Source of the DNA: Oscillospiraceae bacterium
GTDB lineage: Bacteria > Bacillota > Clostridia > Oscillospirales > Oscillospiraceae
Direction: 5' to 3'
DNA: 42,940 nucleotides
NCBI GenBank assembly: GCA_015068155.1
Contig: SVLC01000013.1
Location: 1-42,940, forward strand
The notes under the pieces are model-generated. The model had not been told where the DNA came from. It saw nothing but the letters and a program-made list of their open reading frames with translations, and ran no database searches. Position numbers and translations under genes: made by a program. This document shows, piece after piece, positions 14,152 to 23,746 of this stretch (positions are counted from its first letter, which is position 1; every line of letters starts with the position of its first letter).

Positions 14152-15570
14152 ATGGGTTCGGAATTCAAACGATTAAAAAGATACAACGCCACATGGATCA
14201 TCGCCCGAACGGTGGCCTGCGGGATATCGGCTTTTTTGCTGGTAAGCGGCGTGTTTCTTCTGCTGGACAAACTGGCGCTGGCGCAGTTAGGCGCGGTGGG
14301 CTATGCCATCGGCGCCGTGGCGGCAGCAATGGCTGGCGGCGCGGCGTACTGGATACTGCGAAAGCCGGATCTGCATTTGGCGGAGACCATTGACCGGGAA
14401 CGGAAGCTGCGGGAACGGGTACAGACCATGGTGGCCTATCGGGATGATACCGGCGCCATTGCTCAACTGCAGCGGCAGGATACGGAAGACCGCCTGAAAA
14501 ATGTGCGGACCGTGGGCGTTCGGTTCTCCGGCATTGTTACATACGCGGCAATGGTTATGCTGGCTTTTACGGTGTTTATGACCGGTCTTCTGCTGCCGGC
14601 AGAGGCGGTGCAGCCGGGTCCCACGACCCAACCCCAACCCACCGAGCCTTACTATGAGGCGACCCAGTGGCAGAAAGCGGCGCTGGAAGAACTGGTGGAG
14701 CATGTGGAAGCGTCGGAAATGGTGGAGGCGGTGAAAACGCCTACGGTGCAGTCGCTGAGGGAACTGCAGATCCTGCTGGATAACCCGGTGCGGGTCAGCG
14801 CCCTGCAGGCCAAGGTGGTGGAGAATATGGCGCAGGTCTACGCGCTGACGGATCTGGCCAACTCCAACGACGATATGCACAAGGTGCTGGGCATGATGGG
14901 TCACGAGTTTTCGGATTATCTGCGCTACTGCCTGGGCAATCTGATACTGGATGATTATGATGAGATGATGGACATTGCCCAGGAACTGCTGGAGCAGAAC
15001 AATTATGCCGACATCAGCGGCATTGCCTCAGAGGTGGTGGCGGTGCTGCAGTATTCCGAATACGATGGTTCGGATGCGCTGTATGCCGCGGTTGAGACCT
15101 TTGGAACGGAGCTGACCGCTGCTGCGCAGGCGCTGGAAAACAAGAATCTGGTGGGCACCCGGCAGATGACCGGTGAGGCTATGTACAATCTGCGGACCAA
15201 TGCCAGCCTGGCGCTGAAGCAGCAATGGCTGAACAAGGAAGAAGCGCTGTATGTTGTGAATACCCTGGCGGAGATTTTCTCCGTTTCCGGAAGTCTGATC
15301 CCCAAGGATCCGGATGTGGCCTACGAGCTGGATACTTCGGAACCGCCGCCGGATGGCGAAGGCTCCCAGGGCGACGGCCAAATGCAGTACCCCAGTGATG
15401 ACAAGGTATACGATTATCAGAATAATCTCCATGTGATCTATCACCAGATCCTGGATGAGTATTACAAATCCATGACCAACGATGCCATGGACGGAAAATT
15501 CAGCGAAGAGATCGAGCAGTTCCTGCGGAAATATTTCGGGAATCTGCAAACCAACAAGGATGAAGAATAA
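14152..15570 (+). CDS. Membrane protein with DUF4175-like N-terminus, first gene of the MoxR/VWA operon
   Basis: 472 aa. Two hydrophobic segments near residues 22-40 and 48-68, a charged stretch (HLAETIDRERKLRERVQTMVAYRDD), then a third segment (about 128-150). The remaining 320 residues are predicted largely helical and probably outside, with a Pro/Gln/Thr-rich linker near 155-165. The N-terminal pattern resembles DUF4175-type proteins that often accompany MoxR-BatA operons. The C-terminus ends in LHVIYHQILDEYYKSMTNDAM and a charged tail. First gene behind a strong promoter and 24 bp before moxR, so it belongs with the chaperone system. The function is not recognisable. Confidence 0.72.
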   Translation: MGSEFKRLKRYNATWIIARTVACGISAFLLVSGVFLLLDKLALAQLGAVGYAIGAVAAAMAGGAAYWILRKPDLHLAETIDRERKLRERVQTMVAYRDDTGAIAQLQRQDTEDRLKNVRTVGVRFSGIVTYAAMVMLAFTVFMTGLLLPAEAVQPGPTTQPQPTEPYYEATQWQKAALEELVEHVEASEMVEAVKTPTVQSLRELQILLDNPVRVSALQAKVVENMAQVYALTDLANSNDDMHKVLGMMGHEFSDYLRYCLGNLILDDYDEMMDIAQELLEQNNYADISGIASEVVAVLQYSEYDGSDALYAAVETFGTELTAAAQALENKNLVGTRQMTGEAMYNLRTNASLALKQQWLNKEEALYVVNTLAEIFSVSGSLIPKDPDVAYELDTSEPPPDGEGSQGDGQMQYPSDDKVYDYQNNLHVIYHQILDEYYKSMTNDAMDGKFSEEIEQFLRKYFGNLQTNKDEE

Positions 15571-15594
15571 AACGGTATGGAGGATGTAACCAAT

Positions 15595-16605
15595 ATGGAA
15601 ATGATCAATAACAATGAGAATCTGGCAAAGGTGAAGCAGTTCAGCGAGAAGATCGCGCAGGTCAAGGCCGAGCTGCACAAGGACGTGGTTGGCCAGGAGG
15701 AAGTACTGGACAATGTGCTGATCGCCATCGTGGCCGGCGGCAACGTGCTGCTGGAAGGTGTTCCCGGCGTCGGTAAGACCCGTATGGTCCGCTCTCTGAG
15801 CCGCGTGCTGGAACTGCCTTTCTCCAGAATCCAGTTCACTCCTGACCTGATGCCCTCTGATGTGACCGGCACCAACATCGTGGAAAAGGACGACAACGGC
15901 AAGCTGAATACCGTCTTTAAGCCCGGCCCCATCTTTGCCAACCTGGTGCTGGCGGACGAAATCAACCGCGCCACCCCCAAGACCCAGTCTGCGATGCTGG
16001 AAGTTATGCAGGAGCATAAGATCACCGTAGGCGACAATACCTACAAGCTGGAAGAACCCTTCTTCGTGATGGCTACCCAGAACCCGGTGGAGCAGGACGG
16101 CACTTATCCGCTGCCTGAGGCCCAGATGGACCGCTTTATGTTCAAGCTGATGGTGAATTTCCCCACGGCCAAGGAGCTGGCCGACATCGTTAAGATGACC
16201 GGCATCACCATGGAAGAAATTGCGCAGCCCGTGCTGAACGGGCCCCAGATCCTGGAAATGCGGAAGCTGGCAGGCACTGTGCCGGTGGTGGACAAGGTGC
16301 TGGATTACGCCGTGAACCTGGTGTCCAACACCCATCCCGAGATCCCCAATGCTTCCGAGACCGCCAAGAAGTACATCAAGTACGGCGCTTCTCCCCGCGC
16401 GGCCCAGGCTTTGATCGCCTGCGCCAAGGTGCGGGCGCTGATGAACGGCAACTATAATGTTTCCTACGAGGATATCGATGCTTTGGCAGCGCCTGTTCTG
16501 CGCCACAGAATCAAGATCAGCTACGGCGCCATCAATGAGAAGATGAATGCCGAGGATGTGATCGCTGCTTTGATCAAGGAAAATAAGAAGCTCTCTAAGG
16601 CGTAA
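15595..16605 (+). CDS. MoxR-family AAA+ ATPase
   Basis: 336 aa, cytoplasmic. Walker A GVPGVGKT at residues 55-62, Walker B LVLADEINRA, sensor MATQNP followed by VEQDGTYPLPEAQMDRFMF, and the C-terminal lid with YGASPRAAQAL complete the MoxR signature. ATG 15595 has GGAGG 11 bases upstream; ATG 15577 overlaps that site. MoxR ATPases act with VWA proteins as chaperones that activate or insert cofactors into partner proteins. Here the partners would be the DUF58 and two VWA proteins encoded next. The 174-bp gap after it holds no gene or terminator that I can see. Confidence 0.95.
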   Translation: MEMINNNENLAKVKQFSEKIAQVKAELHKDVVGQEEVLDNVLIAIVAGGNVLLEGVPGVGKTRMVRSLSRVLELPFSRIQFTPDLMPSDVTGTNIVEKDDNGKLNTVFKPGPIFANLVLADEINRATPKTQSAMLEVMQEHKITVGDNTYKLEEPFFVMATQNPVEQDGTYPLPEAQMDRFMFKLMVNFPTAKELADIVKMTGITMEEIAQPVLNGPQILEMRKLAGTVPVVDKVLDYAVNLVSNTHPEIPNASETAKKYIKYGASPRAAQALIACAKVRALMNGNYNVSYEDIDALAAPVLRHRIKISYGAINEKMNAEDVIAALIKENKKLSKA

Positions 16606-16779
16606 CCGATGATTTAATTGTCTGCGGTTATTGGCGGGTCTTTTGCCCCAACTCTGCAGTTTGGAAAATTTGCAATACACCAAGTATTCCGGCATTTTTC
16701 AAACATTGATTTGTGTCAAGATCTCTCGCCATCAACACTTGCCAATGAAAACATCGGTCACGAGTAAGGAGGCTTAACC

Positions 16780-17664
16780 ATGAGCAAATTGATTGTAAGT
16801 GAAGAATTCCTGCAGCAGGTGGAGACCTTGCAGACCGTGCTGCGGAATAATGTGGCGGGTATGTTCGGCGGCAACCGCAAAAGTAAGACCTACGGTTCTT
16901 CCTGCGAGTTTGCCGACTACCGGGATTACCAGCCCGGCGACGATATTTCCAAGATCGACTGGAATGCCTACGCCCGTTTCGATAAGCTGTATCAAAAGCT
17001 CTATCTGGACGAACGGCAGATGCATACCAGGATCTATATCGACGCCAGCCGATCCATGAACTATGGCGACGGCGGCAAGGGTGACCAGTGCCTGCGTTTG
17101 GCGGCTACCCTGGCGTATATGTCCGTCAGTGAAATGGAGAAGGTGTCCATTTATGTGTTGCGGGATCGGGAAGTGGAAGAGGTGATCTCCGGCATGGTGG
17201 GAAAGAATGCCTACTTTGAGAAGATCGGCGCCCTGAACGATATCGTTTTTGACGGAGATAGCTACATTTCCGATGCCATCATTCCCTCTAAGGTGGGCAT
17301 GGGCGACGGCATGAGCATCATCATATCCGATTTCCTCACCGATAACAATTACGAAAGCGCCATCGACCGTTTGGCCGACAGTAAGCGGGATATTCTGTGC
17401 ATCCAGGTGCTGGCACGGGAAGAACTGAATCCCCAGATGCGGGGCAAGATGCATTTGTTTGATTCGGAAGATGTCAGCAAAACTTACCGCAAGAATATCG
17501 ACCGGGATATTATCAACGCCTACAAAGCGGCGCTGCGCTATGTCCAGGACCGGATCCGGGAGTATTGCGCGTCCCGGGGCGCGGACTATATGCTGGTGGC
17601 GGCAGACGAGACCATGGCGGAGGTATTCTTCGACAAATTGGTAGGCACGGGGGTACTCAAATGA
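16780..17664 (+). CDS. DUF58 domain protein
   Basis: 294 aa, no membrane segment, unlike many longer DUF58 proteins. The family core SCEFADYRDYQPGDDISKIDWNAYAR lies at residues 41-66. A VWA-like half follows: RIYIDASRSM (D-x-S-x-S metal site) and IIISDFLTDNNYE. DUF58 proteins are regular partners of MoxR ATPases and are thought to help present substrates. AAGGAGG lies 9 nt before the ATG. Its stop overlaps the next start (ATGA at 17661-17664), which implies tight coupling with the BatA-like gene. Confidence 0.92.
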   Translation: MSKLIVSEEFLQQVETLQTVLRNNVAGMFGGNRKSKTYGSSCEFADYRDYQPGDDISKIDWNAYARFDKLYQKLYLDERQMHTRIYIDASRSMNYGDGGKGDQCLRLAATLAYMSVSEMEKVSIYVLRDREVEEVISGMVGKNAYFEKIGALNDIVFDGDSYISDAIIPSKVGMGDGMSIIISDFLTDNNYESAIDRLADSKRDILCIQVLAREELNPQMRGKMHLFDSEDVSKTYRKNIDRDIINAYKAALRYVQDRIREYCASRGADYMLVAADETMAEVFFDKLVGTGVLK

Positions 17665-19520
17665 CATTTTTATATCCGTTGGGTCTTCTGGGCCTTATCG
17701 GAATACCCATTCTGATCATTATTTATATTATCAAGCAGAAGTATACCGAGCAGACGGTGGCTTCTACCTATATCTGGACACTGTCGGAGAAGTTTCTGAA
17801 GCGGAGAAATCCCTTCAGCCGCATCACCGGCCTGATCAGCCTGATCTTGCAGATCTTGGCCATCACCCTGGTGAGCCTGGCCATCGCACATCCGATTTTT
17901 GCGGTGCCCGGCGCGGCCTATGAATACTGCTTCGTGCTGGATGGTTCGGCCAGTATGCAGATGGAAGAAAACGGCGCTACCCGGTTCGACCGGGCCAAGG
18001 CGCTGATCAGCCAGCAGATCCAGGAGGCCACCAACGGCAGCCGGTTCTCTTTGGTTTTTGCCGGCAATGAGTCTGTGCTGGTGTTTGAGCAGCTTTCCAA
18101 CAAGGAAGAGGCGCTGAAGATGCTGGAGGATGTAAAGGCGGGTTATGCCGCCGACAATCTGACCCAGGCAATGCAGATGGCGCAGAACATCTTTCAGGAA
18201 CGGCCCTCTATTTTGACCTGGCTGTATACCGATACGGCCCATACGGTCAATGAAAATGTGCAGCTGGTGAATGTCAGCGGCGCGGAGGAAAACTGCTCCA
18301 TGGACAACGTGAGCTACAGCCTTGCCGACGGTATGCTGACGGTGGTGGGCGATCTGTCCTGCTACGGCAGCGGCGGTGATGTGGAGCTTTATCTGTATCT
18401 CAACGGCGAGACAGCGCCGGCGGCGTCCAACCTGATGATTTTGGGACCGGGAGAAACGGTGCGTTTCCAGTTGACCTGCGCGGCGGAGCAGTTTGACTCC
18501 CTGCGGGTAGAAGCGGTGACCCGTGACGGCTTGGACCTGGACGATGAGGTTCTGATCTACGACGTCAAGAGCGACGAGGCGTATACGGTGCTGCTGGTCA
18601 GCGATTACGGATTCTTTTTGAAGTCTGCGCTGCAGGCTTTGGGGCACAGCCATTTAACGGTGGTGACGCTCAAGGAGTTCCAGGAGCAGTACGCCGGCGA
18701 GGCCAGCGGCTTCGGCCTGTACATTTTTGACGGCATCACGCCGGACAAGATCCCTTCCGACGGCGCGGTGTGGATGCTCAATCCGGTGGGCAGCGCTGCC
18801 AATGCCGGCTTCAGCGTACAAAGCGCGGTGACCCTGGAGGGCCCTGGCTGCCTGGATATGACCACCTCCACCAATTCTTTGGCCCGGTCGCTGACCGAGG
18901 GAATGGATGGGGACCCGGTGTACATTTCCCGGTATGTCAAATGCGGCCTGTACCGGAATTTTACCACGATCTATTCTTACAACGGCAGCCCTGTGATCTT
19001 TGCCGGCACCAACGCCTATGGCAACCGGGAAGTGGTGTTCGCGCTGGATATCCACCATTCCAACCTGCCGCTGATGACGGATTTCATCATTTTGTTACAT
19101 AACTGCATGGAATATTCTTTCCCCACCATTGTGGAGGAGACCAGCTTCTATGTGGGCGATACCATGAAGGTCAACATGCTGGCCAACTGCGACAGCGTTC
19201 GGGTGGAAAGCCCCGGCAGCGGTGTGACCTATCTGGATACCAAAATGGCGGTGAACGAAGTAACTTTGACGGAAGCCGGCACTTACACCATCACTGCGGT
19301 GGTGGAGGGAATGCCCCGGCAGTTCAAGGTCTATGCCGCTATCCCCGGCGCGGAACGGCAGCCGGTGGTCATGGGACAGGAATTGGCCATTGTTGGCCAA
19401 AGTGTGCCCGGCGGCTTTGACGGCGAGTACGACCCGCTGTTGATTGTGTTCATCTGCCTGGCTGTTATTTTTGCGATCGATTGGGGTGTGTATTGCTATG
19501 AGAAACGTCAGCTTCGATAA
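17661..19520 (+). CDS. BatA-like membrane VWA protein
   Basis: 619 aa. N-terminal BatA-type region: a short hydrophobic segment (FLYPLGLLGLIGIPILIIIYI), a basic loop (KFLKRRNPF) and a second segment up to residue 85. A VWA domain follows with the metal-site motif DGSASM starting at Asp94, and QAMQMA/WLYTDTAHT later in the fold. Residues about 200-580 contain beta-rich extracytoplasmic stretches. A final hydrophobic segment (PLLIVFICLAVIFAIDWG) and a basic tail return to the cytoplasm. Overlaps its neighbours on both sides by 4 and 23 bp. Probably the membrane adapter for MoxR. Confidence 0.88.
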   Translation: MTFLYPLGLLGLIGIPILIIIYIIKQKYTEQTVASTYIWTLSEKFLKRRNPFSRITGLISLILQILAITLVSLAIAHPIFAVPGAAYEYCFVLDGSASMQMEENGATRFDRAKALISQQIQEATNGSRFSLVFAGNESVLVFEQLSNKEEALKMLEDVKAGYAADNLTQAMQMAQNIFQERPSILTWLYTDTAHTVNENVQLVNVSGAEENCSMDNVSYSLADGMLTVVGDLSCYGSGGDVELYLYLNGETAPAASNLMILGPGETVRFQLTCAAEQFDSLRVEAVTRDGLDLDDEVLIYDVKSDEAYTVLLVSDYGFFLKSALQALGHSHLTVVTLKEFQEQYAGEASGFGLYIFDGITPDKIPSDGAVWMLNPVGSAANAGFSVQSAVTLEGPGCLDMTTSTNSLARSLTEGMDGDPVYISRYVKCGLYRNFTTIYSYNGSPVIFAGTNAYGNREVVFALDIHHSNLPLMTDFIILLHNCMEYSFPTIVEETSFYVGDTMKVNMLANCDSVRVESPGSGVTYLDTKMAVNEVTLTEAGTYTITAVVEGMPRQFKVYAAIPGAERQPVVMGQELAIVGQSVPGGFDGEYDPLLIVFICLAVIFAIDWGVYCYEKRQLR

Positions 19521-22122
19521 TCCGCTTCTGCTTCTCATTGCATTACCGCTGCTGGCGGCTGTGGTGGCGCCTTATCTTTGGGCCATCCGCAAGGAGAACA
19601 GATCCAAATCGGTGATGCTGTCACTGGCGCTGCATATTCTGATGGTTTTGGCCATCACACTGGCGGCGGCCGGTACCATGCTCACCACATATATGACCAA
19701 GACGGAAGTGATCTTTGTGGCGGATGTTTCCTATTCCGCCCAAAAAAACCTGGATCGGGTGGACGAACATATCCGATCCGTGTCCAGTGATCTGCCGAAG
19801 AACACCAAAACGGCGCTGGTCTGCTTCGGCAAGGACTATGTACTCAGCGCCGATCTGGGGGAGAAATTGCCCAGCGTCAGCCAGGCGATCCAGCAGGTGG
19901 ATGACAGCGCCACGGATATTGCTTCGGCGCTGAACTATGCGGCCACCTTGTTTAGCAGCGATGCTATCAAACATGTGGTGCTGCTGACCGACGGCCGGGA
20001 AACCGGCGCAGAGGCTGCTTCTAAGCTGATTCAAGCCATTGAAGGCCTGTATTTTGCCAATATCAATATCGACGCGGTGTTTGTGGACAACAACATCGCT
20101 GAGGGCGAGAAGGAAGCGCAGATCTCCGGCGTTGAGGCTGCAGGTGCTACCTACCTGCAGCATAATACCCAGGCCACCGTCATGGTGCAGACTTCCGGCA
20201 GTATGAACGCTAAGATCAGTCTGTATAAAGACGGCCAGCTCTATGATGAACTGTGGAAGACCCTGGACAATGGCTACAACCTGGTGAAATTCAGACTGGA
20301 TACCACGCAGGTGGGCGCCTTTGACTACGAGGTGCGTATAGAGGCGGAGGGAGATATGTCCCCCCACAACAACACCTACGGCTTCAGCCAGGAGGTTACC
20401 GGTAATCTGCAGGTGCTGCTGGTGTCCAGCCGGCAGGAGGATCTGCAGACCCTGCAGGGCCTTTACGGTGAAAATGCCCAAATCGATGCCTATATCAACG
20501 ATCCCTATGTGCCCTATACGGTGGAGGCGCTGGCCAAGTATGACCAGATCGTGGTATCCAGCGTGGATGTGGACAAACTGGAAAACGGCAATGCCTTTGT
20601 GGACAGTGTGGATAAGGCGGTGTCGGTATTCGGCAAGAGTTTGATCAATCTGGGCGACGGCAAGCTCCAGGATCATATGAGCGATGTGCAGAACCAGTAT
20701 GAGAGCCTGCTGCCCCTGCGTTACGGCAATCCCAACCGGGAGCAGAAGCTGTATGTACTGGTGTTGGATACATCCAGAAGTATGAACTTCGCGGATAAGA
20801 TGAACAATGCCAAGCAGGTTGCCATGAAGCTGGTAAATCTGCTGAATGAAGAAGACCAGGTGATGATCATCGGTTTCTCCGGCGCGCCGGAGCTGGTGGT
20901 GAGTCTGCAGAAGGCTTCCAACAAGATGGAACTGATCAAAACCATCAATGACCTGGAATGTACCCAGGGTACGATGCTGGGCGCCGCTATGCGGGAGGCT
21001 TACAATCAGATCCAGGGGTTGAATGTGGAGAATAAGCAGGTGGTGCTAATCTCCGATGGCTTGAGCTACCTGGGTGAAAGCGATGACCCGGTACAGATCG
21101 CCACCCGTATGCAGATGGACGGCACCACGGTGTCTGCGGTCAATGTGGGCACCAAGACCGATGACGGCATTACGCTGATGCAGAATGTGGCGGCGGCCGG
21201 TAAGGGCGCGTACTACTTTGTGCAGCACATCGGCGACGTGGATCGGGTGGTGTACGAAGATATTCAGCCCGGCCTCAACGAGACCGTGGTGAACAAGCCC
21301 ACCAGGGTAGTGGTGAAAAACAGCCAGGATGCGGTGATGCAGGGTGTTGGTCCTTTGCCCAATGTGGGCGGTTTTATCCAATGCTCCGCCAAGTCTGACG
21401 CGGTGACGGTGCTGGCGGTGCCTTACCAGAAATCCAGCGGCGCCATGGTGGATGTACCGCTGTATGCCTACTGGGATTACGGCAACGGTACCGTGGCCTG
21501 CTTCGCCAGCGATCTGGCCGGCGGTCCCTGGACCGCGGACTGGAACACGGAAAGCGCCAATGTATTCTTCGGCAATATGGTCAATACCATGGTGCCGGAG
21601 GAACGGATGGACTATCCCTACACCATCCATGTGGAATATGACGGCATTGAATCCGTGGTGGAAATCGTGCCGGCTACCATGAAACCCTTTGCCACCATGC
21701 AGCTGGCAGTTACCATGCCGGACGGACAGCAGGTGGAAAAAACCCTGGCATTTGATCAGACCCGGTACTATTACACCTTCCAAACCCCGGATGTGGGCAA
21801 GTATGCGGTGCAGATCAGCTATCAGTTTGGCGACGATACCTATGTTTCCAATACGGTGTTTTATCTGGCCCGGTCGCCGGAGTACGATGCCTTTGCCATG
21901 TGCAGCGCCGCATCGCTGAACGCGGCCCTGCGGGACAGAGGTACGGTGTATGAAGATGACAGTTTGGTGATCCGACACAACAAAGACGAGGTATCCACCT
22001 ATGTAATGGATTTCACAGTGCCCCTGCTGGTGGCGGCTGTGGTGATGTATGTGGTGGATATCGTGATCCGGAAACTGAAATGGGCGGATATCGTCAGCCT
22101 GTTCAAGAAGACCAACGGTTAA
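19498..22122 (+). CDS. Large membrane protein with two VWA domains
   Basis: 874 aa from ATG 19498, overlapping the previous gene by 23 bp. Two N-terminal membrane segments (about 8-27 and 40-60) are followed by a first VWA domain with DVSYS at Asp76 and HVVLLTDGRETG, and a second with DTSRSM at Asp424, TQGTMLGAAM and VVLISDGLS. Both metal-site motifs look complete. A region around 300-400 (LQVLLVSSRQEDLQTLQGL, VVSSVDVDKL) resembles a class I glutamine-amidotransferase-like fold. Beta-rich stretches and one last hydrophobic segment (about 838-858) follow. Tandem VWA domains in one membrane protein suggest a metal-dependent binding platform outside the cell. Confidence 0.88.
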   Translation: MRNVSFDNPLLLLIALPLLAAVVAPYLWAIRKENRSKSVMLSLALHILMVLAITLAAAGTMLTTYMTKTEVIFVADVSYSAQKNLDRVDEHIRSVSSDLPKNTKTALVCFGKDYVLSADLGEKLPSVSQAIQQVDDSATDIASALNYAATLFSSDAIKHVVLLTDGRETGAEAASKLIQAIEGLYFANINIDAVFVDNNIAEGEKEAQISGVEAAGATYLQHNTQATVMVQTSGSMNAKISLYKDGQLYDELWKTLDNGYNLVKFRLDTTQVGAFDYEVRIEAEGDMSPHNNTYGFSQEVTGNLQVLLVSSRQEDLQTLQGLYGENAQIDAYINDPYVPYTVEALAKYDQIVVSSVDVDKLENGNAFVDSVDKAVSVFGKSLINLGDGKLQDHMSDVQNQYESLLPLRYGNPNREQKLYVLVLDTSRSMNFADKMNNAKQVAMKLVNLLNEEDQVMIIGFSGAPELVVSLQKASNKMELIKTINDLECTQGTMLGAAMREAYNQIQGLNVENKQVVLISDGLSYLGESDDPVQIATRMQMDGTTVSAVNVGTKTDDGITLMQNVAAAGKGAYYFVQHIGDVDRVVYEDIQPGLNETVVNKPTRVVVKNSQDAVMQGVGPLPNVGGFIQCSAKSDAVTVLAVPYQKSSGAMVDVPLYAYWDYGNGTVACFASDLAGGPWTADWNTESANVFFGNMVNTMVPEERMDYPYTIHVEYDGIESVVEIVPATMKPFATMQLAVTMPDGQQVEKTLAFDQTRYYYTFQTPDVGKYAVQISYQFGDDTYVSNTVFYLARSPEYDAFAMCSAASLNAALRDRGTVYEDDSLVIRHNKDEVSTYVMDFTVPLLVAAVVMYVVDIVIRKLKWADIVSLFKKTNG

Positions 22123-22134
22123 GGAGGAAGCGCT

Positions 22135-23715
22135 ATGAAACGAATACTGTGCGCATGGATGGCGCTGCTTCTGCTTTTTGCGCTGACGGGCTGCGGGGAG
22201 CTGCACCAGGGTGTGATCGGTACCCGCCCCAGTCAGAATAATCCCTCCGGTCCTGTGGATGTCAATAACGGAAAGGTGTATTCCGTGACGCTGATGAAGG
22301 ACGGACAGCCCTATTCTCCGGAAATTGAGATCTATGCCCAATGGACCGACGGTTACAGTTACTATACGGCCAAGTTCGATGAAAACGGCGTGGCATCTGT
22401 GACCGGCCTGGACGGTGATTATACGGTGACGCTGTCTGCCGTGCCCATGGACTACACCTACAACACCAACGGCTATCATGTGACCAGCGACGATCCCCAC
22501 ATTACTGTGGAGATCTACCGCATCTATTACGGCGAAGGCGAGGGCAAGGATCTGTATCCGCCCCATGTAAAGTCGCTGAGCTACTATGGCGTGTATGAGA
22601 TCACCATCAATGGGCCGGAGGATGTGGTCTACTGCCGGTTCCTGCCCTCGGAGAAGGGTATTTACAACATTGAATCCTGGGTCAGCGTGGCAGAGGACAA
22701 TGTCAATCCCAAAATGGACCGGTATCACGGAAACGCAGCCTATCTGTGGTTTGAAGAGACCATAAATGAGGGGGGCGCGGAATCGAAAACCGGCTTTACC
22801 AAAAATTTCAAATACACCTATACCATTGTGGAAGAGGAAGTGGGCAACCAGTTCACCTTCGGCGTCCGGGCGGTGGCCAAGGATGGCAACTATCCGGTGA
22901 CGGTGCAGGTGGCGGTGGAGCGCCTGGGAGACCCGCCGCAGAAATACTTCCGGGATATGGCGGTGCCTACTGAGGAGATCCGCTATGCGCCGGAAGGCCA
23001 GGGCGCTTTTATCTGGGCAGAAAACGGCGGCGATATGTTCGACCAAAGTATGTACAAGCTATGGAAGACGGAAGACGGCGGCGACGGTTACTATCATCTG
23101 TATGACGAGGTAAAATACGCTTCCACCGGCGGCTATGGTCCCACACTGTACGCTAAGGTCAGCCAACCCAGCCGCTATGATGCGGCGCTGAACCGGGTGG
23201 AATATCAGGGACCCGGCAATAATAAGCTGACGCAAATGACGGATGCTACCCATTATTTAAGTTTCAAGCATTTTATAGAGGGATATGCCGCCCTGGCGGT
23301 GGTGCGGGTCACCGATCCCCAATCCGGCGCTATCGGCAGCTATTACTGCGTAGGTACCTGCACTTGTCATGGCGAAGCGAAGCTGGATATGTACACCGCC
23401 TGCATTGAGGGCTGCAGCAATTGCCATGAAAACTGCCGGCAGATCCCTGCAGAGCTGTATGGCGCGCCGGGCTATGCCGACGGCGCCAACAGCGACGGCT
23501 GCTATCCGGTGACGGAGGAACTGAAGAATTTCCTGCAGATGTACGCCATCAACCAGGCGTTCTTCGTGGACGGCACAGGCGCCATTGAGACCCATGAGGA
23601 CTATCCCATGGATTCCGACGAGGAGAGCCAATGGCTGTACTGCTGTGGCTTCTACGAAGGCGATCGGGGCGGTAAATGCCAAATGGGTGAAAAAGTCCCT
23701 AATTTTTATGATTGA
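22135..23715 (+). CDS. Lipoprotein with Cys-rich C-terminal cluster
   Basis: 526 aa. The signal peptide ends in a lipobox (ALTGC, lipidated Cys20), placing the protein on the outer face of the membrane. Residues 45-110 look like a small beta domain (DGQPYSPEIEIYAQW, DGDYTVTL). The middle is beta-rich and unrecognised. Near 410-440 lie CVGTCTCHG, CIEGCSNCHENC with one CxxCH motif, and two further pairs follow (SDGCYPV, LYCCGFYE). Clustered Cys in a secreted Firmicute protein suggests metal binding or disulfides. It is 12 bp downstream of the tandem-VWA gene with a GGAGG site and belongs to the operon. No family recognised. Confidence 0.75.
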   Translation: MKRILCAWMALLLLFALTGCGELHQGVIGTRPSQNNPSGPVDVNNGKVYSVTLMKDGQPYSPEIEIYAQWTDGYSYYTAKFDENGVASVTGLDGDYTVTLSAVPMDYTYNTNGYHVTSDDPHITVEIYRIYYGEGEGKDLYPPHVKSLSYYGVYEITINGPEDVVYCRFLPSEKGIYNIESWVSVAEDNVNPKMDRYHGNAAYLWFEETINEGGAESKTGFTKNFKYTYTIVEEEVGNQFTFGVRAVAKDGNYPVTVQVAVERLGDPPQKYFRDMAVPTEEIRYAPEGQGAFIWAENGGDMFDQSMYKLWKTEDGGDGYYHLYDEVKYASTGGYGPTLYAKVSQPSRYDAALNRVEYQGPGNNKLTQMTDATHYLSFKHFIEGYAALAVVRVTDPQSGAIGSYYCVGTCTCHGEAKLDMYTACIEGCSNCHENCRQIPAELYGAPGYADGANSDGCYPVTEELKNFLQMYAINQAFFVDGTGAIETHEDYPMDSDEESQWLYCCGFYEGDRGGKCQMGEKVPNFYD

Positions 23716-23746
23716 TTTCAACAGCATTTGATATGGAGGTACAAAT

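Noticed and set aside
15028..16695. Long minus-strand frame opposite moxR
   Set aside because: It mirrors the codon bias of the real genes, lacks a ribosome site and gives a His/Gln-rich product of no family.
23410..23425. Cytochrome c identity for the lipoprotein with CxxCH
   Set aside because: Only one motif, within a dense Cys cluster, in a Firmicute lipoprotein with no heme-maturation genes nearby.
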